Shown: positions 26,945 to 36,764, numbered from the stretch's first letter. The stretch is 64,000 bases of DNA from Actibacterium ureilyticum (GCF_002285435.1 NZ_NSBT01000026.1:434001-498000), one strand, 5' to 3'. Made by a program: numbers and translations. Notes: generated from the letters alone by a model not told the origin.

Positions 26945-28072
26945 ATGCGCGCCGAGACGCAGAATATTGTCGAAGAGATCCGCAAGTCGCTGGACCTGCT
27001 GGCGCAGCGCATGGACTGGGACACCGCCGAGCATCGGCTGGAAGAATTCAACGCCATGTCCGAGGATCCGGACCTGTGGAACGACCCCGACAAGGCGCAG
27101 AAGCTGATGCGCGAGCGTCAGGCGCTGGTCGATGCGATCGACACCTATCAATCCATCTCGCAGGACCTTCAGGACAATGTCGACCTGATCGAACTGGGCG
27201 AGATGGAAGACGACGCCGAGGTCGTGACCGAGGCCGAGGGCGCGTTGAAGACGCTGCGGGAAAAGGCCGCGCAGAAAGAGCTCGAGGCGCTGCTGGATGG
27301 CGAGGCGGACGCCAACGACACCTTCCTTGAGATCAACGCGGGCGCCGGCGGCACCGAAAGCTGCGACTGGGCATCGATGCTGGCGCGGATGTATGTCCGC
27401 TGGGCCGAGCAGCACGGCTACAAGGTCGAGCTGCAATCGGAAAGCGCGGGCGACGAGGCTGGGATCAAATCCGCCGCCTACAAGATTTCGGGCCACAACG
27501 CCTATGGCTGGTTGAAATCGGAAAGCGGCGTGCACCGGCTGGTGCGGATTTCGCCCTTTGACTCGGCGGCCAAGCGGCACACGTCGTTCTGTTCGGTCTG
27601 GGTCTATCCGGTGGTCGACGACAATATCGAGATCGAGGTAAATCCCGCCGATATCCGCATCGACACCTATCGGTCCTCGGGCGCGGGCGGTCAGCACGTG
27701 AACACCACGGATTCGGCCGTGCGGATCACCCACCACCCGACCGGCATCGTGGTGACCAGTTCCGAAAAGTCACAGCACCAGAACCGCGATATCGCCATGA
27801 AGGCGCTGAAATCGCGGCTTTATCAACTGGAACTGGACCGCCGCACCGCCGATATCAACGCCGCACACGAGGCCAAGGGCGACGCGGGCTGGGGCAACCA
27901 GATCCGGTCATACGTGTTGCAGCCCTATCAGATGGTCAAGGACCTGCGCACCAACGTGGAAACCAGCGATACCAAGGGCGTTCTGGACGGCGATCTGGAC
28001 CAGTTCATGGCCGCCACGCTGGCACTGGACGTTGCCGGTAAAAGCCGCGCCGAGGCTCAGGGCGACGCTTAA
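26945..28072 (+). CDS. prfB: Peptide chain release factor 2
   Basis: A protein of 375 residues that releases peptides at UGA and UAA. The stop-codon recognition tripeptide SPF is in [14 protein letters not shown] near 200, and the GGQ motif of the peptidyl-transferase centre is in [17 protein letters not shown] near 248-250. The domain-1 helical region opens [21 protein letters not shown]. The frame is continuous, so it lacks the programmed +1 frameshift found in many bacteria; this is usual in alphaproteobacteria. It has its own leader of 66 bp after mrcA. The last 4 bases overlap a convergent gene. Confidence 0.95.
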   Translation: MRAETQNIVEEIRKSLDLLAQRMDWDTAEHRLEEFNAMSEDPDLWNDPDKAQKLMRERQALVDAIDTYQSISQDLQDNVDLIELGEMEDDAEVVTEAEGALKTLREKAAQKELEALLDGEADANDTFLEINAGAGGTESCDWASMLARMYVRWAEQHGYKVELQSESAGDEAGIKSAAYKISGHNAYGWLKSESGVHRLVRISPFDSAAKRHTSFCSVWVYPVVDDNIEIEVNPADIRIDTYRSSGAGGQHVNTTDSAVRITHHPTGIVVTSSEKSQHQNRDIAMKALKSRLYQLELDRRTADINAAHEAKGDAGWGNQIRSYVLQPYQMVKDLRTNVETSDTKGVLDGDLDQFMAATLALDVAGKSRAEAQGDA

Positions 28073-28623
28073 TAGAAGTTCCCGTATTTCCAGTTGTCGG
28101 CGTCGGGCGTCACCTCGTCCAGGTCGTAATCGGCCCCTTGCAGGCGCTTGGCGATGGCCAGACCGTCCTTGGCCGCCTGATCGACCATTTGCCGCCCCAG
28201 CGCCTCGTCCCTGGCCACGCCGTGGCCACGCATCAGGTCCAGACCATAGTTGAAGCGCCCCACCGGATCGCCGGCCTCGGCCGCGCGGCGGTCCCATTCC
28301 GCCGATGCATCGGGGTCGTAATCGCCGCCCATCCCGTTGTTTTCCAGCTGGCTCATCCAGGTCATCGCCTTGGTATAGCCCGCCTCGGCACAGCGCCGGG
28401 TCAGCTCGCGCGCAAGCTTGTGGTCATGGTATTTGGTGGCGTTGATCCCTAGCGAACAGGTGACCGAGTCGATCACACCCATCTCGATCTTGCGGGTCAG
28501 CATCTCGACCCCGGTATCCTGGGGGTTCAGGATGCCATCGTCATCCTCGACCGTTTGTGTGGGCTCGGCAATCGCCGCGCCCGCGGCCAGAATCGCCAGG
28601 AAAGCAAGGCGTGAACAGCGCAT
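28069..28623 (-). CDS. Sel1-repeat-like secreted protein
   Basis: A protein of 184 residues. The signal peptide is [19 protein letters not shown] (cleavage after about residue 18). The mature part has two to three Sel1-like helical units, for example [43 protein letters not shown] and [21 protein letters not shown]. Sel1 repeats serve as protein-protein scaffolds. A GGGAGG site 7 bases upstream supports ATG at 28623. The function is unknown; the gene overlaps the prfB stop by 4 bases. Confidence 0.7.
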   Translation of the reverse strand: MRCSRLAFLAILAAGAAIAEPTQTVEDDDGILNPQDTGVEMLTRKIEMGVIDSVTCSLGINATKYHDHKLARELTRRCAEAGYTKAMTWMSQLENNGMGGDYDPDASAEWDRRAAEAGDPVGRFNYGLDLMRGHGVARDEALGRQMVDQAAKDGLAIAKRLQGADYDLDEVTPDADNWKYGNFY

Positions 28624-28887
28624 GATGTATCCTCCCGTTGGTGCAGGATACCATGCCGGCGCATCCCGATCATCGCCACGATGGTCGTATGTCATGCACC
28701 ATAGGCGCTTGGGCACGGCTTTCTGTCCGCCGATGTTGACATTTTCTGTCGGGATTGCATGGTGGGGGCCGGTCCGTGCTGCCTGCCGCGCGCATCCTTC
28801 GGGAATGGTGAAAGCACATGATCCAGTCATCTGATCTTCTGGCCAGCAATCGGTCGGCAACGCGCGCACCGCTGAAAAACCGCTGGC

Positions 28888-29433
28888 ATGGAGAGATATG
28901 TGATCAGTCATGACCAGGCCAAATCCATGGCCCGAAACCTGCGCGCGGCCCTTGGCGCCGACGGCATCAACATTCCGCATGCAAAGGCGCTGGAACTTGT
29001 CGCGGCCAGTCTGGGCTTTGCCGATTGGAACACGGCGGCGGCCCGTCTGAAGGGCAACGCGCCGGGCGGGGGCTGCTTTACAGGCTGTCACCCGATCATT
29101 CGGATTTTCGACGTGGCAAAGGCGCGCGAATTCTATTGCGACTTCCTGGGATTTTCCGTCGTTTTCGAGCATCGCCATGCCGAGGATCTGCCGCTTTACA
29201 TGGCGGTGGAGCGGGCAGGGGTGCAGTTGCATCTGTCAGAGCATCACAACGATGCCAGCCCGGGGTCGAACGCGTTCATTCCCACCACCAAGCTGCGCGC
29301 ATTCCACAGGGAGCTGTCTGAAAAACGCTATGCGTTCAACCGACCGGATCTGGAAAAGCTGCCATGGGGCCTGCAGATGCAGGTGCACGACCCTTTCGGA
29401 AACCGCCTGAGATTCTGCGAGCAGGGGGCCTAA
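28888..29433 (+). CDS. Glyoxalase/bleomycin-resistance-like protein with N-terminal helical domain
   Basis: A protein of 181 residues. Residues about 5-55 (ISHDQAKSMARNLRAALGADGINIPHAKALELVA, LGFADWNTAAARL) match the helical glyoxalase-related domain seen ahead of VOC units. Residues about 65-178 form a VOC fold: CHPIIRIFDVAKAREFYCDFLGF, the hydrophobic VFEH strand, VQLHLSEHH and MQVHDPFGNRLRFCE. Metal-binding His/Glu positions are present. It could be a small-molecule-binding or resistance protein; the substrate is unknown. The ATG at 28888 has no clear ribosome site; the in-frame GTG at 28900 follows GGAGAG and is a good alternative start. Confidence 0.75.
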   Translation: MERYVISHDQAKSMARNLRAALGADGINIPHAKALELVAASLGFADWNTAAARLKGNAPGGGCFTGCHPIIRIFDVAKAREFYCDFLGFSVVFEHRHAEDLPLYMAVERAGVQLHLSEHHNDASPGSNAFIPTTKLRAFHRELSEKRYAFNRPDLEKLPWGLQMQVHDPFGNRLRFCEQGA

Positions 29434-29466
29434 GCCCGCCCAGGTGAGGGGCGCCGGGGGGCCTGC

Positions 29467-30537
29467 TCAACCCGCTCGGCGGGGCGCGTGCAGGCTGTTG
29501 GCGATGCGCTTGGCGCGTTGCACCGGCATCAGGGGGCGGGCCGGGGGGATGGCGGGTCGGTCGAATTCCGCGCGCAGCATCGGATAGATATCGAACAGCT
29601 CGGCGCGGGTTTCGGCGGTGACGCTGCGCACGGCCTGCGGGCCCGGATAAAAGCTTTCGCTGAGCGCGCCGTTCGCGCTCAGGATCTCGTGCTGGCTGAA
29701 CATCACATGCACATAGACGACCTGACGCAGGCCCCGCATCACGCGGATGCCGGGGCGCCCGGTCAGCGCCTTTGCCGCCAGCAGCACCGGCACGTCATCG
29801 GCATCCTCCATCAGGATGCGGTGCTGGGGCGACACGCACAGATCGCGCGCGGGGCTGCCGGGGCCAAGCGCACCGGCCCGGATCAGGATCGGCTGGTGGC
29901 GGGGGCCGTCGGCCACGAAATCCATCCGGCGGCTGGCGACCAGCCGCACCGGCTGTGGGCCGTGATCCAGCGTGTCGACCAGATCGCCGGGCGACAGGGT
30001 TTCGACCGCCACCGCATCCCGGGGCGTGTCGATCAGCGTACCGGCGGCAAAGCAGATCGGCGGCTCCAGCGACGAAAACGCCACGATAGGCAGGTCGGCG
30101 GTGCTGGCCGATACCACGCTGAGCGTCGTGTCGAAGGGCGGCTGGGCGCCGACGAAGGCAAAGCCGATGATCGCATTGGCATCCTCGTTGACCCCGATCG
30201 CCACCAGCTCATAGGTGTTGCCCAGCGAATCCTGGAACGTCGCGGTAGACTCGGGCTCGGTCACCGTCCCCGCGGCATAGGTGCCCGACGATGTAACCAG
30301 ATCGCTGGCCAGCACCTGCGGGTCGCTGTCGGCGTTGCCATGGGGGCTCCAGCTGAAGCCGTCATCGTCGTCGAAGGTCGTGTCGTCGTCCAGCACCGAC
30401 ATGGTTGCGGCGTTGGTGAAGGTGATCTGGCTGATATTCGGCCAGGCCCATGTCTGATCCACCTGCGCGCTGGCGCCCCAGGAATAAAGGGCGTTTACAT
30501 CCGCGACGTCGACAAAATTCAGATCATAGACCGGCAT
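29467..30537 (-). CDS. Hint-domain (Hedgehog/intein-like) secreted-type protein
   Basis: A protein of 356 residues. The first 155 residues form an acidic, Asp/Ser/Thr-rich beta region (for example DDDTTFDDDDGFSW). A Hint domain starts at Cys162 (PPICFAAGTLIDTPRDAV) and includes LSPGDLVDTLDHGPQPVRLV and a histidine-containing SPQHRILMED block. The pattern matches the Hint_2 family of Rhodobacteraceae surface/secreted proteins. Classical Hedgehog-like Hint domains autoprocess, but I do not see a second splice junction, so splicing is unlikely. No signal peptide is apparent, so type I export is possible but not shown. An AAGGAG site lies 9 bases before the ATG. Confidence 0.8.
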   Translation of the reverse strand: MPVYDLNFVDVADVNALYSWGASAQVDQTWAWPNISQITFTNAATMSVLDDDTTFDDDDGFSWSPHGNADSDPQVLASDLVTSSGTYAAGTVTEPESTATFQDSLGNTYELVAIGVNEDANAIIGFAFVGAQPPFDTTLSVVSASTADLPIVAFSSLEPPICFAAGTLIDTPRDAVAVETLSPGDLVDTLDHGPQPVRLVASRRMDFVADGPRHQPILIRAGALGPGSPARDLCVSPQHRILMEDADDVPVLLAAKALTGRPGIRVMRGLRQVVYVHVMFSQHEILSANGALSESFYPGPQAVRSVTAETRAELFDIYPMLRAEFDRPAIPPARPLMPVQRAKRIANSLHAPRRAG

Positions 30538-30741
30538 TTCAGTCAGCTCCTTCGATGGCGGTGGGGTGCCTCATGATGTTGCTGTAACGGGATCGTGTAA
30601 CGTTGTGATTGTTCATGATCATACCAGAAAGTCGAAAGAAAGGTGAAAATCTCCAACTATCGCTCACAAACGGGTACGTGCCGGGGCAAAAGGATAGGTG
30701 ACGCAAGGGCAGGGGCGGGGCGCGCCCCGCACCGCACAACA

Positions 30742-30764
30742 AAAAGGGGCCAGCGGCCCCTTTT
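30742..30764 (-). terminator. Rho-independent terminator of fbaB
   Basis: AAAAGGGGCC pairs perfectly with GGCCCCTTTT around AGC. The T-run on the minus strand follows the stop of fbaB by about 24 bases. Confidence 0.85.
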
Positions 30765-30787
30765 CATCCACAGCGCTTGAGGCGCGT

Positions 30788-31681
30788 TCAGACCGCGACC
30801 GAGGCCGCGTAGATGCTTTCGATGGCTTCGCCCAGCTTGGCGTCGAATTCCGCATCGCTTTGCTGCGCGCTCAGCCCTTCGGTCAGCCCGCGCGAGAAGC
30901 TGGCGATCATGCCGCTGTTCTGCGCCAGCAACACATTCGCGTCGTCGCGGCTATAGCCGCCCGACAGGGCGACAACCCGCATCACGCGGGGATGCGCGAT
31001 CAGCGGCGCGTATTGGTTGACCTTGGTCGGCAGGCTCAGCTTCAGCATGACCTGGCTGTCCTCGGGCAGGGCGTCCAGATGGGCCAGGATCTCGTCCAGC
31101 AGGATATCCTCGGCCTGGGCCTTGTCCTCGATCGAGATCGTGACCTCGGGCTCGATGATCGGCATCAGCCCGTGCGACAGGATCTGTTTGCCGATCTCGA
31201 ACTGCTGGTCGACGATGGCCTTGATCCCCACGGGGTTGGCCGCGTCGATCACCGACCGCATCTTGGTTCCGAAGATCCCCGCCTTGACCGCGCGTTCCAG
31301 CAGCGCGTCCAACTCGGGCATGGGTTTCATCAGCTTGACGCCGTTTTCGCCCTCGGCCAGACCCTTGTCGACCTTCAGGAACGGCACCACACCGCGCTTT
31401 TCCCACAGATAGGTGGCGGTGGGGATGCCGTCGATCTCGCGGTCCATGGTCATTTCGAACAGGATCGCGCCGATGATCTTGTCGCCGGTAAAGGCGGGGC
31501 TTTTGATGATCCGCGCCCGCATCTGGTGGATCAGGTCGAACATCTCGTCTTCCGAGCGATAGGCGTCTTCCTCGATCCCGTAAAGGCGCAGCGCCTTTGG
31601 GGTCGAGCCGCCGCTCTGGTCGAGCGCCGCGATGAAGCCGCCGCCGCTGGTGATCTGATCTGCCTGAGCCTGGTTGGACAT
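30788..31681 (-). CDS. fbaB: Fructose-bisphosphate aldolase, class I
   Basis: A protein of 297 residues. It cleaves fructose 1,6-bisphosphate to triose phosphates by a Schiff-base mechanism. Class I features are [16 protein letters not shown] near the N-terminus, [21 protein letters not shown] and VPFLKVDKG, the lysine-bearing [12 protein letters not shown] block and QVMLKLSLP, and a late [14 protein letters not shown]. The start at 31681 has a GGGAGC site 6 bases upstream. It is separated by about 180 bp from pgk on the same strand. Genes for two steps of lower glycolysis therefore lie close together, though not tightly coupled. Confidence 0.92.
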   Translation of the reverse strand: MSNQAQADQITSGGGFIAALDQSGGSTPKALRLYGIEEDAYRSEDEMFDLIHQMRARIIKSPAFTGDKIIGAILFEMTMDREIDGIPTATYLWEKRGVVPFLKVDKGLAEGENGVKLMKPMPELDALLERAVKAGIFGTKMRSVIDAANPVGIKAIVDQQFEIGKQILSHGLMPIIEPEVTISIEDKAQAEDILLDEILAHLDALPEDSQVMLKLSLPTKVNQYAPLIAHPRVMRVVALSGGYSRDDANVLLAQNSGMIASFSRGLTEGLSAQQSDAEFDAKLGEAIESIYAASVAV

Positions 31682-31861
31682 GGAAAGCGCTCCCGCCGAG
31701 AAATGAATAACAATAAGGGGCACTTGCCCCGCTTCATCTGCTTCTAAGTCAGGCGCTGCGGGGTTGCAATTCTGGTGGCGCTAACTGTGCGGGTTTCGGG
31801 GGGACAAAGCCCGCCGCGCCGCGCGAATGGTCGAATTCCGGCGCGGCGGGGCGATTGTTTC

Positions 31862-33052
31862 CTAGTCCTGAAGCGCCGCGACGCCGGGCAGGGTCTTGCC
31901 CTCCATCCACTCCAGGAACGCGCCGCCGGCGGTCGAGATATAGGTGAAATCATCGCCATGGCCCGCCGCATTGATCGCGGCCACGGTGTCGCCGCCGCCG
32001 GCGACGGACACCAGGTTGCCCGACCGCGTGCGCGCGGCGATGCGGTCCAGCATGGCGAAGGTGCCGGTCTGGAACGGCTCCATCTCGAACACGCCAAGGG
32101 GGCCGTTCATGATCAGCGTGCTGGCGCGGTCGATGACCTCGCAGATATAGGCGACCGTCGCGGGACCGGCATCCAGGATCATCGCGTCGGCGGGGCAGGC
32201 GTCGACCGGTACGTTTTCATGCGGGGCGTTGGCCGCGAATTCCCGCGCCACCACGATGTCGCGCGGCAGGATGACCTCGCAATCCGATGCCTTGGCCTTG
32301 TCCAGGATCGCGCGCGCGGTGTCAGCCATGTCATGTTCGGCCAGCGATTTTCCCACATCGACGCCTTGGGCGGCCAGGAATGTGTTGGCCATGCCGCCGC
32401 CGATCACCAGATGGTCGACCTTGGCCACCAGATTGCCCAGCAGGTCCAGCTTGGTCGACACCTTGGCGCCGCCCACCACGGCCACGACGGGGCGTTCGGG
32501 CGCGCCAAGCGCCTGTTCCAGCGCCTCCAGCTCGGCCTGCATCAGCCGGCCCGCGCAGCTGGGCAGCAGCCGCGCGATCCCCTCGGTCGAGGCATGCGCC
32601 CGGTGCGCGGCCGAAAACGCGTCATTGACATAGACATCGCCCAACGCCGCCAGCGATGCGGCCATCATCGGGTCGTTCTTTTCCTCGCCCGCGTGAAAGC
32701 GGGTGTTTTCCAGCAGCAGCACATCGCCATCGCTCAGCGCGGCCACGGCCTGTTTCGCGGGCAGCCCCACGCAATCCTCGGCAAAGATCACGCCGCAGCC
32801 CAGGGCCTGTTCCAGCGCGGGCAGGGTGACCTTCAGGCTCATCTCGGGCACGACCTGACCCTTGGGCCGGCCGAAATGCGCCAGCAGAACCGGCTTGCCG
32901 CCCTTGTCCAGAATGTCGCGCACCGTGGGCACGATCCGGGCAATGCGCGTGGCGTCGGTGACGCGGCCCTCTTCGACGGGGACGTTGATATCGACCCGCA
33001 CCAGAACGGTCTTGCCCGCCAGATCCATGTCGTCGAGGGTTTTCCAGGCCAT
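31862..33052 (-). CDS. pgk: Phosphoglycerate kinase
   Basis: A protein of 396 residues. It interconverts 1,3-bisphosphoglycerate and 3-phosphoglycerate with ADP/ATP. Motifs: [18 protein letters not shown] near 16-33, [10 protein letters not shown] near 58-67, [16 protein letters not shown] near 110-125, [14 protein letters not shown] near 140-153, [14 protein letters not shown] near 190-203 and [12 protein letters not shown] near 350-361. Two adjacent ATGs are possible (33055 and 33052); 33052 gives the [11 protein letters not shown] start typical of the family, with AGGA 8 bases upstream. It is divergent from the cyclophilin pair. Confidence 0.95.
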   Translation of the reverse strand: MAWKTLDDMDLAGKTVLVRVDINVPVEEGRVTDATRIARIVPTVRDILDKGGKPVLLAHFGRPKGQVVPEMSLKVTLPALEQALGCGVIFAEDCVGLPAKQAVAALSDGDVLLLENTRFHAGEEKNDPMMAASLAALGDVYVNDAFSAAHRAHASTEGIARLLPSCAGRLMQAELEALEQALGAPERPVVAVVGGAKVSTKLDLLGNLVAKVDHLVIGGGMANTFLAAQGVDVGKSLAEHDMADTARAILDKAKASDCEVILPRDIVVAREFAANAPHENVPVDACPADAMILDAGPATVAYICEVIDRASTLIMNGPLGVFEMEPFQTGTFAMLDRIAARTRSGNLVSVAGGGDTVAAINAAGHGDDFTYISTAGGAFLEWMEGKTLPGVAALQD

Positions 33053-33193
33053 CATGAAATTCCTTTTTGCCAAGCGTCTTACCGCCTATTCACCCCATCG
33101 CGGGCGGTGCGTCAACCGCTCGCGCCGGTTTGTCCCTTTTCATCGCGCGTCTGGCGCACTAGGTTCCCTGCAAATTGCGAAAAGGAGCCCCAG

Positions 33194-33700
33194 ATGGCTG
33201 ATATCAAGGATCCCGAGAACACCATTCTGATGGAGCTGAAGGCCGGCACCGTCACGATCGAGCTGCTGCCCGACATCGCGCCGATGCATTGCGACCGGAT
33301 GAAGGAGCTGGCCCGCAGCGGTGCCTATGACAACGTGGTGTTTCACCGGGTGATCGACGGGTTTATGGCCCAGACCGGCGATGTGCAGAACGGCAATGCC
33401 GAAAAGGATTTCAACCTGCGTCTGGCGGGCACGGGCGGATCGGATCTGAAGGATCTGCCGGCGGAATTTTCCGGCATCCCGCATGATCGCGGCACGCTGG
33501 GCGCGGCCCGGTCGCAGAACCCGAATTCGGCCAACAGCCAGTTCTTCATCAACTTCAACGACAACCACTTCCTGAACCGGCAATACACCGTCTATGGCCG
33601 CGTGATCGACGGTATGGAACACGTCGACGCCATCATGCGGGGCGAGCCGCCGATGAACCCCGACCGGATGATCAGCGTCAAGGTGGCCGCCGATGCGTAA
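33194..33700 (+). CDS. Cyclophilin-type peptidyl-prolyl isomerase, cytoplasmic
   Basis: A protein of 168 residues with no signal peptide. It has the complete cyclophilin core: YDNVVFHRVIDGFMAQTGDVQ (active-site Arg, Phe, Gln), RGTLGAARSQNPNSANSQFFI and FLNRQYTVYGRVIDGMEHVD. An AAAAGGAG site lies 8 bases upstream of the ATG. The next gene starts 8 bases before the stop and is also a cyclophilin, so the two probably arose by tandem duplication and are coupled. Confidence 0.93.
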   Translation: MADIKDPENTILMELKAGTVTIELLPDIAPMHCDRMKELARSGAYDNVVFHRVIDGFMAQTGDVQNGNAEKDFNLRLAGTGGSDLKDLPAEFSGIPHDRGTLGAARSQNPNSANSQFFINFNDNHFLNRQYTVYGRVIDGMEHVDAIMRGEPPMNPDRMISVKVAADA

Positions 33701-34238
33701 GCTGATCGCCCTTTGCGCGTTCTGCGCGTCGCCCGCCTTTGCGACCGGTCTGGAAATCACCGTCGCGGGCGAGGCCAACGGCACGATCAAGATCGACCTG
33801 CTGGAAGATATCGCGCCCAAACATGTGGAACAGATCACCGCGCTGGCGGCGGATGGCGCCTATGACGACGTGGTGTTTCACCGCGTGATCGGTGGCTTCA
33901 TGGCCCAGACGGGCGATGTGGAAAACGGCAAGCTGGGCGCCGATATGCGACTGGCGGGCACCGGCGGTTCGGACCGCCCCGACCTGGCGGCCGAATTCTC
34001 GGACGTTCCGTTTGATCGCGGCGTCGTCGGTATGGCCCGCGCCCAGGATCCCGACAGCGCCAACAGCCAGTTCTTCATCATGTTCCAGCAGGGGCATTTC
34101 CTGAACGGTCAATACACCGTGGTCGGCCGCGTGACCGAAGGGATGGAGATCGTCGACGCGATCAAGAAGGGCCAGGGCCGCAATGGCGAGGTCACCGGCG
34201 CGCCCGATGTCATGACCAAGGTCACCGTGACCGAGTGA
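33693..34238 (+). CDS. Cyclophilin-type peptidyl-prolyl isomerase, exported
   Basis: A protein of 181 residues with a short signal peptide (RKLIALCAFCASPAFA). The mature cyclophilin core is YDDVVFHRVIGGFMAQTGDVE, RGVVGMARAQDPDSANSQFFIM and FLNGQYTVVGRVTEGMEIVD. It would catalyse proline isomerisation in the periplasm. It overlaps the cytoplasmic paralogue by 8 bases. The overall similarity of the two supports a local duplication followed by gain of a signal peptide. Confidence 0.92.
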   Translation: MRKLIALCAFCASPAFATGLEITVAGEANGTIKIDLLEDIAPKHVEQITALAADGAYDDVVFHRVIGGFMAQTGDVENGKLGADMRLAGTGGSDRPDLAAEFSDVPFDRGVVGMARAQDPDSANSQFFIMFQQGHFLNGQYTVVGRVTEGMEIVDAIKKGQGRNGEVTGAPDVMTKVTVTE

Positions 34239-34317
34239 CATCGCCTCAAACCCGCGTGAGCGGGGCTGGGTTTTGCGGGGCCTTCCTGTCATCCTGCGGG
34301 GCGACAGGAGGGCCCCA

Positions 34318-35283
34318 ATGCGTTTCATCGCCCTGATTTCGGCGCTTGTCTGCGCCGCCACCATCGCCGGTGCCAGCCCCGATTTCTGGCGCCACGAATG
34401 GCCCGAGACGGATTTTTCCAAAACCACCGTCGGCAGCTGGGCCGAAATCACCTCGGGCGGGCCGGGCAAGGACGGCATCCCGGCGCTGCGCGATCCGCAA
34501 TTCATCCGCGCGGACCGGGCGCGCGGGATCGGCGACCGCGAGCCGGTGATCACGCTGGAACTGTCCGGGCAGGCCCCGCGCGCCTATCCCATCCGCTATC
34601 TGACCTGGCACGAGATCGTGAATGACGTGGTGGGCGGCGTGCCGGTAGCGGTGACCTTCTGCCCCTTGTGCAATTCGGGCATCACCTTCGACCGGCGGGT
34701 GCGGGGCCGCACCCTGACCTTCGGCGTGACGGGCAAGCTGCGGCAGTCGGATATGGTGATGTATGACGCGCAAACCCACAGCTGGTGGCAACAGGCCATC
34801 GGCACCGGTATCGTCGGCGACATGACGGGGGTGGCGCTGAAACAGATGCCCAGCTGGATGGAAAGCTGGGCCCAGTTCCGGGCGCGCAACCCCGATGGGC
34901 TGGTCATGGCCGAACCCGACTGGCCGCGCGCCTATGGCCGCAATCCGTATGTCAGCTATGACAGCGCGCACCGGCCGTTTCTGTTTTCCGGCCAGATGCC
35001 GCCCCACGGCATCCCGGCGCTGGCCCGGGTGGTGCGGGTGGGCAACCGTGCCTGGCCGGTGGCACGGCTGCGCGACGCGGGCCGGGTGGACGAGGCCGGG
35101 CTGACACTCACCTGGGCCGCCGGGCAGGCCTCGGCGCTGGACACCGCCCGCATCGACCGGGGGCGCGATGTGGGCACGATCCGCGTGCGCGACGCGCGCG
35201 GGCGCGACATGCCCCATGACGTGATGTTCGCCTTTGCCTTTCACGCCTTCTTCCCGGACGGAATCTGGATGCTGCCCCGCTGA
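34318..35283 (+). CDS. DUF3179-domain exported protein
   Basis: A protein of 321 residues with a signal peptide (RFIALISALVCAATIAGA). The DUF3179 core has YLTWHEIVNDVVGGVPVAVTFCPLCNSG, where a CxxC-like FCPLCNSG motif is the family hallmark, and LRQSDMVMYDAQTHSWWQQ. The remaining part is beta-rich (about 200-310). The family has no known activity. An ACAGGAGGG site 5 bases upstream supports ATG 34318. It is preceded by the cyclophilin pair in the same direction and by an 80-bp gap, so it is a separate unit. Confidence 0.85.
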   Translation: MRFIALISALVCAATIAGASPDFWRHEWPETDFSKTTVGSWAEITSGGPGKDGIPALRDPQFIRADRARGIGDREPVITLELSGQAPRAYPIRYLTWHEIVNDVVGGVPVAVTFCPLCNSGITFDRRVRGRTLTFGVTGKLRQSDMVMYDAQTHSWWQQAIGTGIVGDMTGVALKQMPSWMESWAQFRARNPDGLVMAEPDWPRAYGRNPYVSYDSAHRPFLFSGQMPPHGIPALARVVRVGNRAWPVARLRDAGRVDEAGLTLTWAAGQASALDTARIDRGRDVGTIRVRDARGRDMPHDVMFAFAFHAFFPDGIWMLPR

Positions 35284-35345
35284 TGTTACACCGCTGTTAC
35301 CCGTGCCCCCTAATCAGGGCGGGGTTTTGAAACGGGGGCATGGGA

Positions 35346-36617
35346 ATGCAGAAACGTCTTTCACTTTCAATCGTCGCGCTTTTGATGACAACGGCGGCGT
35401 CACACGCCGATTGTTCCGACGCTGGCGCGCAGATCATCTGTCAGGGCACGGATCGCGACGGGTTTTCCGATGACCGCGACGGTCTGACGCTGACCGTGCG
35501 GCCCGGCGCCGCCGTGTCCGACGACAAGGACGCGCTGAAGCTGGAAGGCGATGGCAACCGCGTCACCAATCGCGGCACGATCAATGGCGGGGACGAGGCG
35601 ATTGTCGGCGGCACCGCCCTGACCGTGGTGAATCGCGGCGCGATCTTCGCCGGGGACAAGGGGATCGACACCGAAGGGTCCGACGGGCTGCGGGTGATCA
35701 ACGCGGGCCTGATCGACGCCGCCGACAAGGCCCTGCGCGCGGGTCCCGACGATGACGGCATCGGCGGTCGCGACCTGCACCTGACCAACACCGCAACCGG
35801 CGTGATCCTGTCGGGTGACGAGGGGGTCGAGGCCGGCGATGACGCGCGGGTCGAAAACGCGGGCCGGATCACCGCCGCCGAGGACGCGGTGCAGATCGGC
35901 GAACACGGGGTGATCCTGAACAGCGGGATCATCGCCTCGGTCGGCGACGATGGCGACGGCATCGATATCGATTCCGGCCGGATCGAGAATACCGGCCAGA
36001 TCACCGCCCTGGCCACGACCGGTGCAGGCATCGATGTCGACGCTGCCGGGTTCGACCTGGAGATCGTGAACACGGGACTCATTCGCGGCAATACCGGTAT
36101 CCTGGTCGAAGACGGCACCACGGACACCGCCAATACCCAAAGCCAGATCATCGACAATGCCGGCCTGATCGAGGGCACCGGCGGCATGGCCTTTGCGCTG
36201 GCCGGGGGGCGCGATGTCCTCACGCTCTATCAGGGCGGCGCGCTGATCGGCGCGGGCGATTTCGGCAGCGGCAACGATGTCTTCGGCTTCGGGCTGGACT
36301 ATTTCGACACGGCTGTCGGCGCCGTGGCCGGCGGGGCGGTGATCGATGGCGGCACGGGGTTCGACCGGGTGAGCCTGGCCTCGGTCCTCAGTAGCGATAT
36401 CTCGGGCCTGACCGAGACATCGCAGGGCGTGCTGCTCAGCCTCTATGACGACAGCGCCAGTGTCCTGCTGAGCGGGTTCGAACAGATCGGTTTTGCCGAT
36501 GCCAGGTTCCGGATCGCGGCGGACGGTGTCCTGGCGCCGGTGCCGCTTCCGGCGGGGCTGGTCCTGCTGGTGGGGGCGCTTGGGGCGCTGGGCCTTGCCC
36601 GTCGGCGCGGATCGTAG
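35346..36617 (+). CDS. VPLPA-CTERM sorted beta-helix surface protein
   Basis: A protein of 423 residues. Signal peptide (QKRLSLSIVALLMTTAASHA). The middle (about 50-300) is made of right-handed beta-helix-like units with repeated I-x-N-x-G-x-I patterns such as VTNRGTINGGDEAI, VVNRGAIFAGDKGI, VINAGLIDAADKAL and IENTGQITALATT, rich in Asp, Gly and Asn. The C-terminus is VPLPAG at about 399-404, then a hydrophobic helix and ARRRGS: the VPLPA variant of PEP-CTERM sorting signals that exosortases cut. It is probably secreted to or anchored at the cell surface. ATG 35346 has GGGGG 7 bases upstream; ATG 35340 overlaps it closely and is an alternative. Confidence 0.85.
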   Translation: MQKRLSLSIVALLMTTAASHADCSDAGAQIICQGTDRDGFSDDRDGLTLTVRPGAAVSDDKDALKLEGDGNRVTNRGTINGGDEAIVGGTALTVVNRGAIFAGDKGIDTEGSDGLRVINAGLIDAADKALRAGPDDDGIGGRDLHLTNTATGVILSGDEGVEAGDDARVENAGRITAAEDAVQIGEHGVILNSGIIASVGDDGDGIDIDSGRIENTGQITALATTGAGIDVDAAGFDLEIVNTGLIRGNTGILVEDGTTDTANTQSQIIDNAGLIEGTGGMAFALAGGRDVLTLYQGGALIGAGDFGSGNDVFGFGLDYFDTAVGAVAGGAVIDGGTGFDRVSLASVLSSDISGLTETSQGVLLSLYDDSASVLLSGFEQIGFADARFRIAADGVLAPVPLPAGLVLLVGALGALGLARRRGS

Positions 36618-36681
36618 CGCGCCGACGGCTGAACCGGACGCGCCGCGGCCCGTTGGGCCGCGGTCTTTCAGGCCTCCGGCG

Positions 36682-36734
36682 GGGATATTTTCGCCAAGAA
36701 GAAACCGGCATCTTCTTCTTGGTTCAAATATCCC
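36682..36734. repeat. Intergenic inverted repeat (Rhodobacteraceae-type)
   Basis: GGGATATTT plus CCAAGAAGAA pair with TTCTTCTTGG plus AAATATCCC, with 3 mismatches in between and a 9-base loop. A related core (GGCGGG...ATTTGC..AGCAATGAAG) recurs at 39697-39728. I recall similar elements in many genomes of this family; their role is unclear. Confidence 0.55.
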
Positions 36735-36739
36735 GGGGT

Positions 36740-36756
36740 TTGGGGCAGCGCCCCAA
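36740..36756. terminator. Hairpin just past tyrS
   Basis: TTGGGGC pairs with GCCCCAA around AGC, 8 bases from the tyrS stop. No T-run follows on either strand, so termination is uncertain. Confidence 0.35.
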
Positions 36757-36764
36757 GAAAAACC

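Noticed and set aside
26945-27020. Programmed frameshift in prfB
   Set aside because: The frame is uninterrupted from the ATG; there is no in-frame UGA near codon 25.
31775-33176. Long N-terminal extension of the cytoplasmic cyclophilin frame
   Set aside because: It reads through antisense of pgk; the real start at 33194 has a strong ribosome site and the conserved N-terminus.
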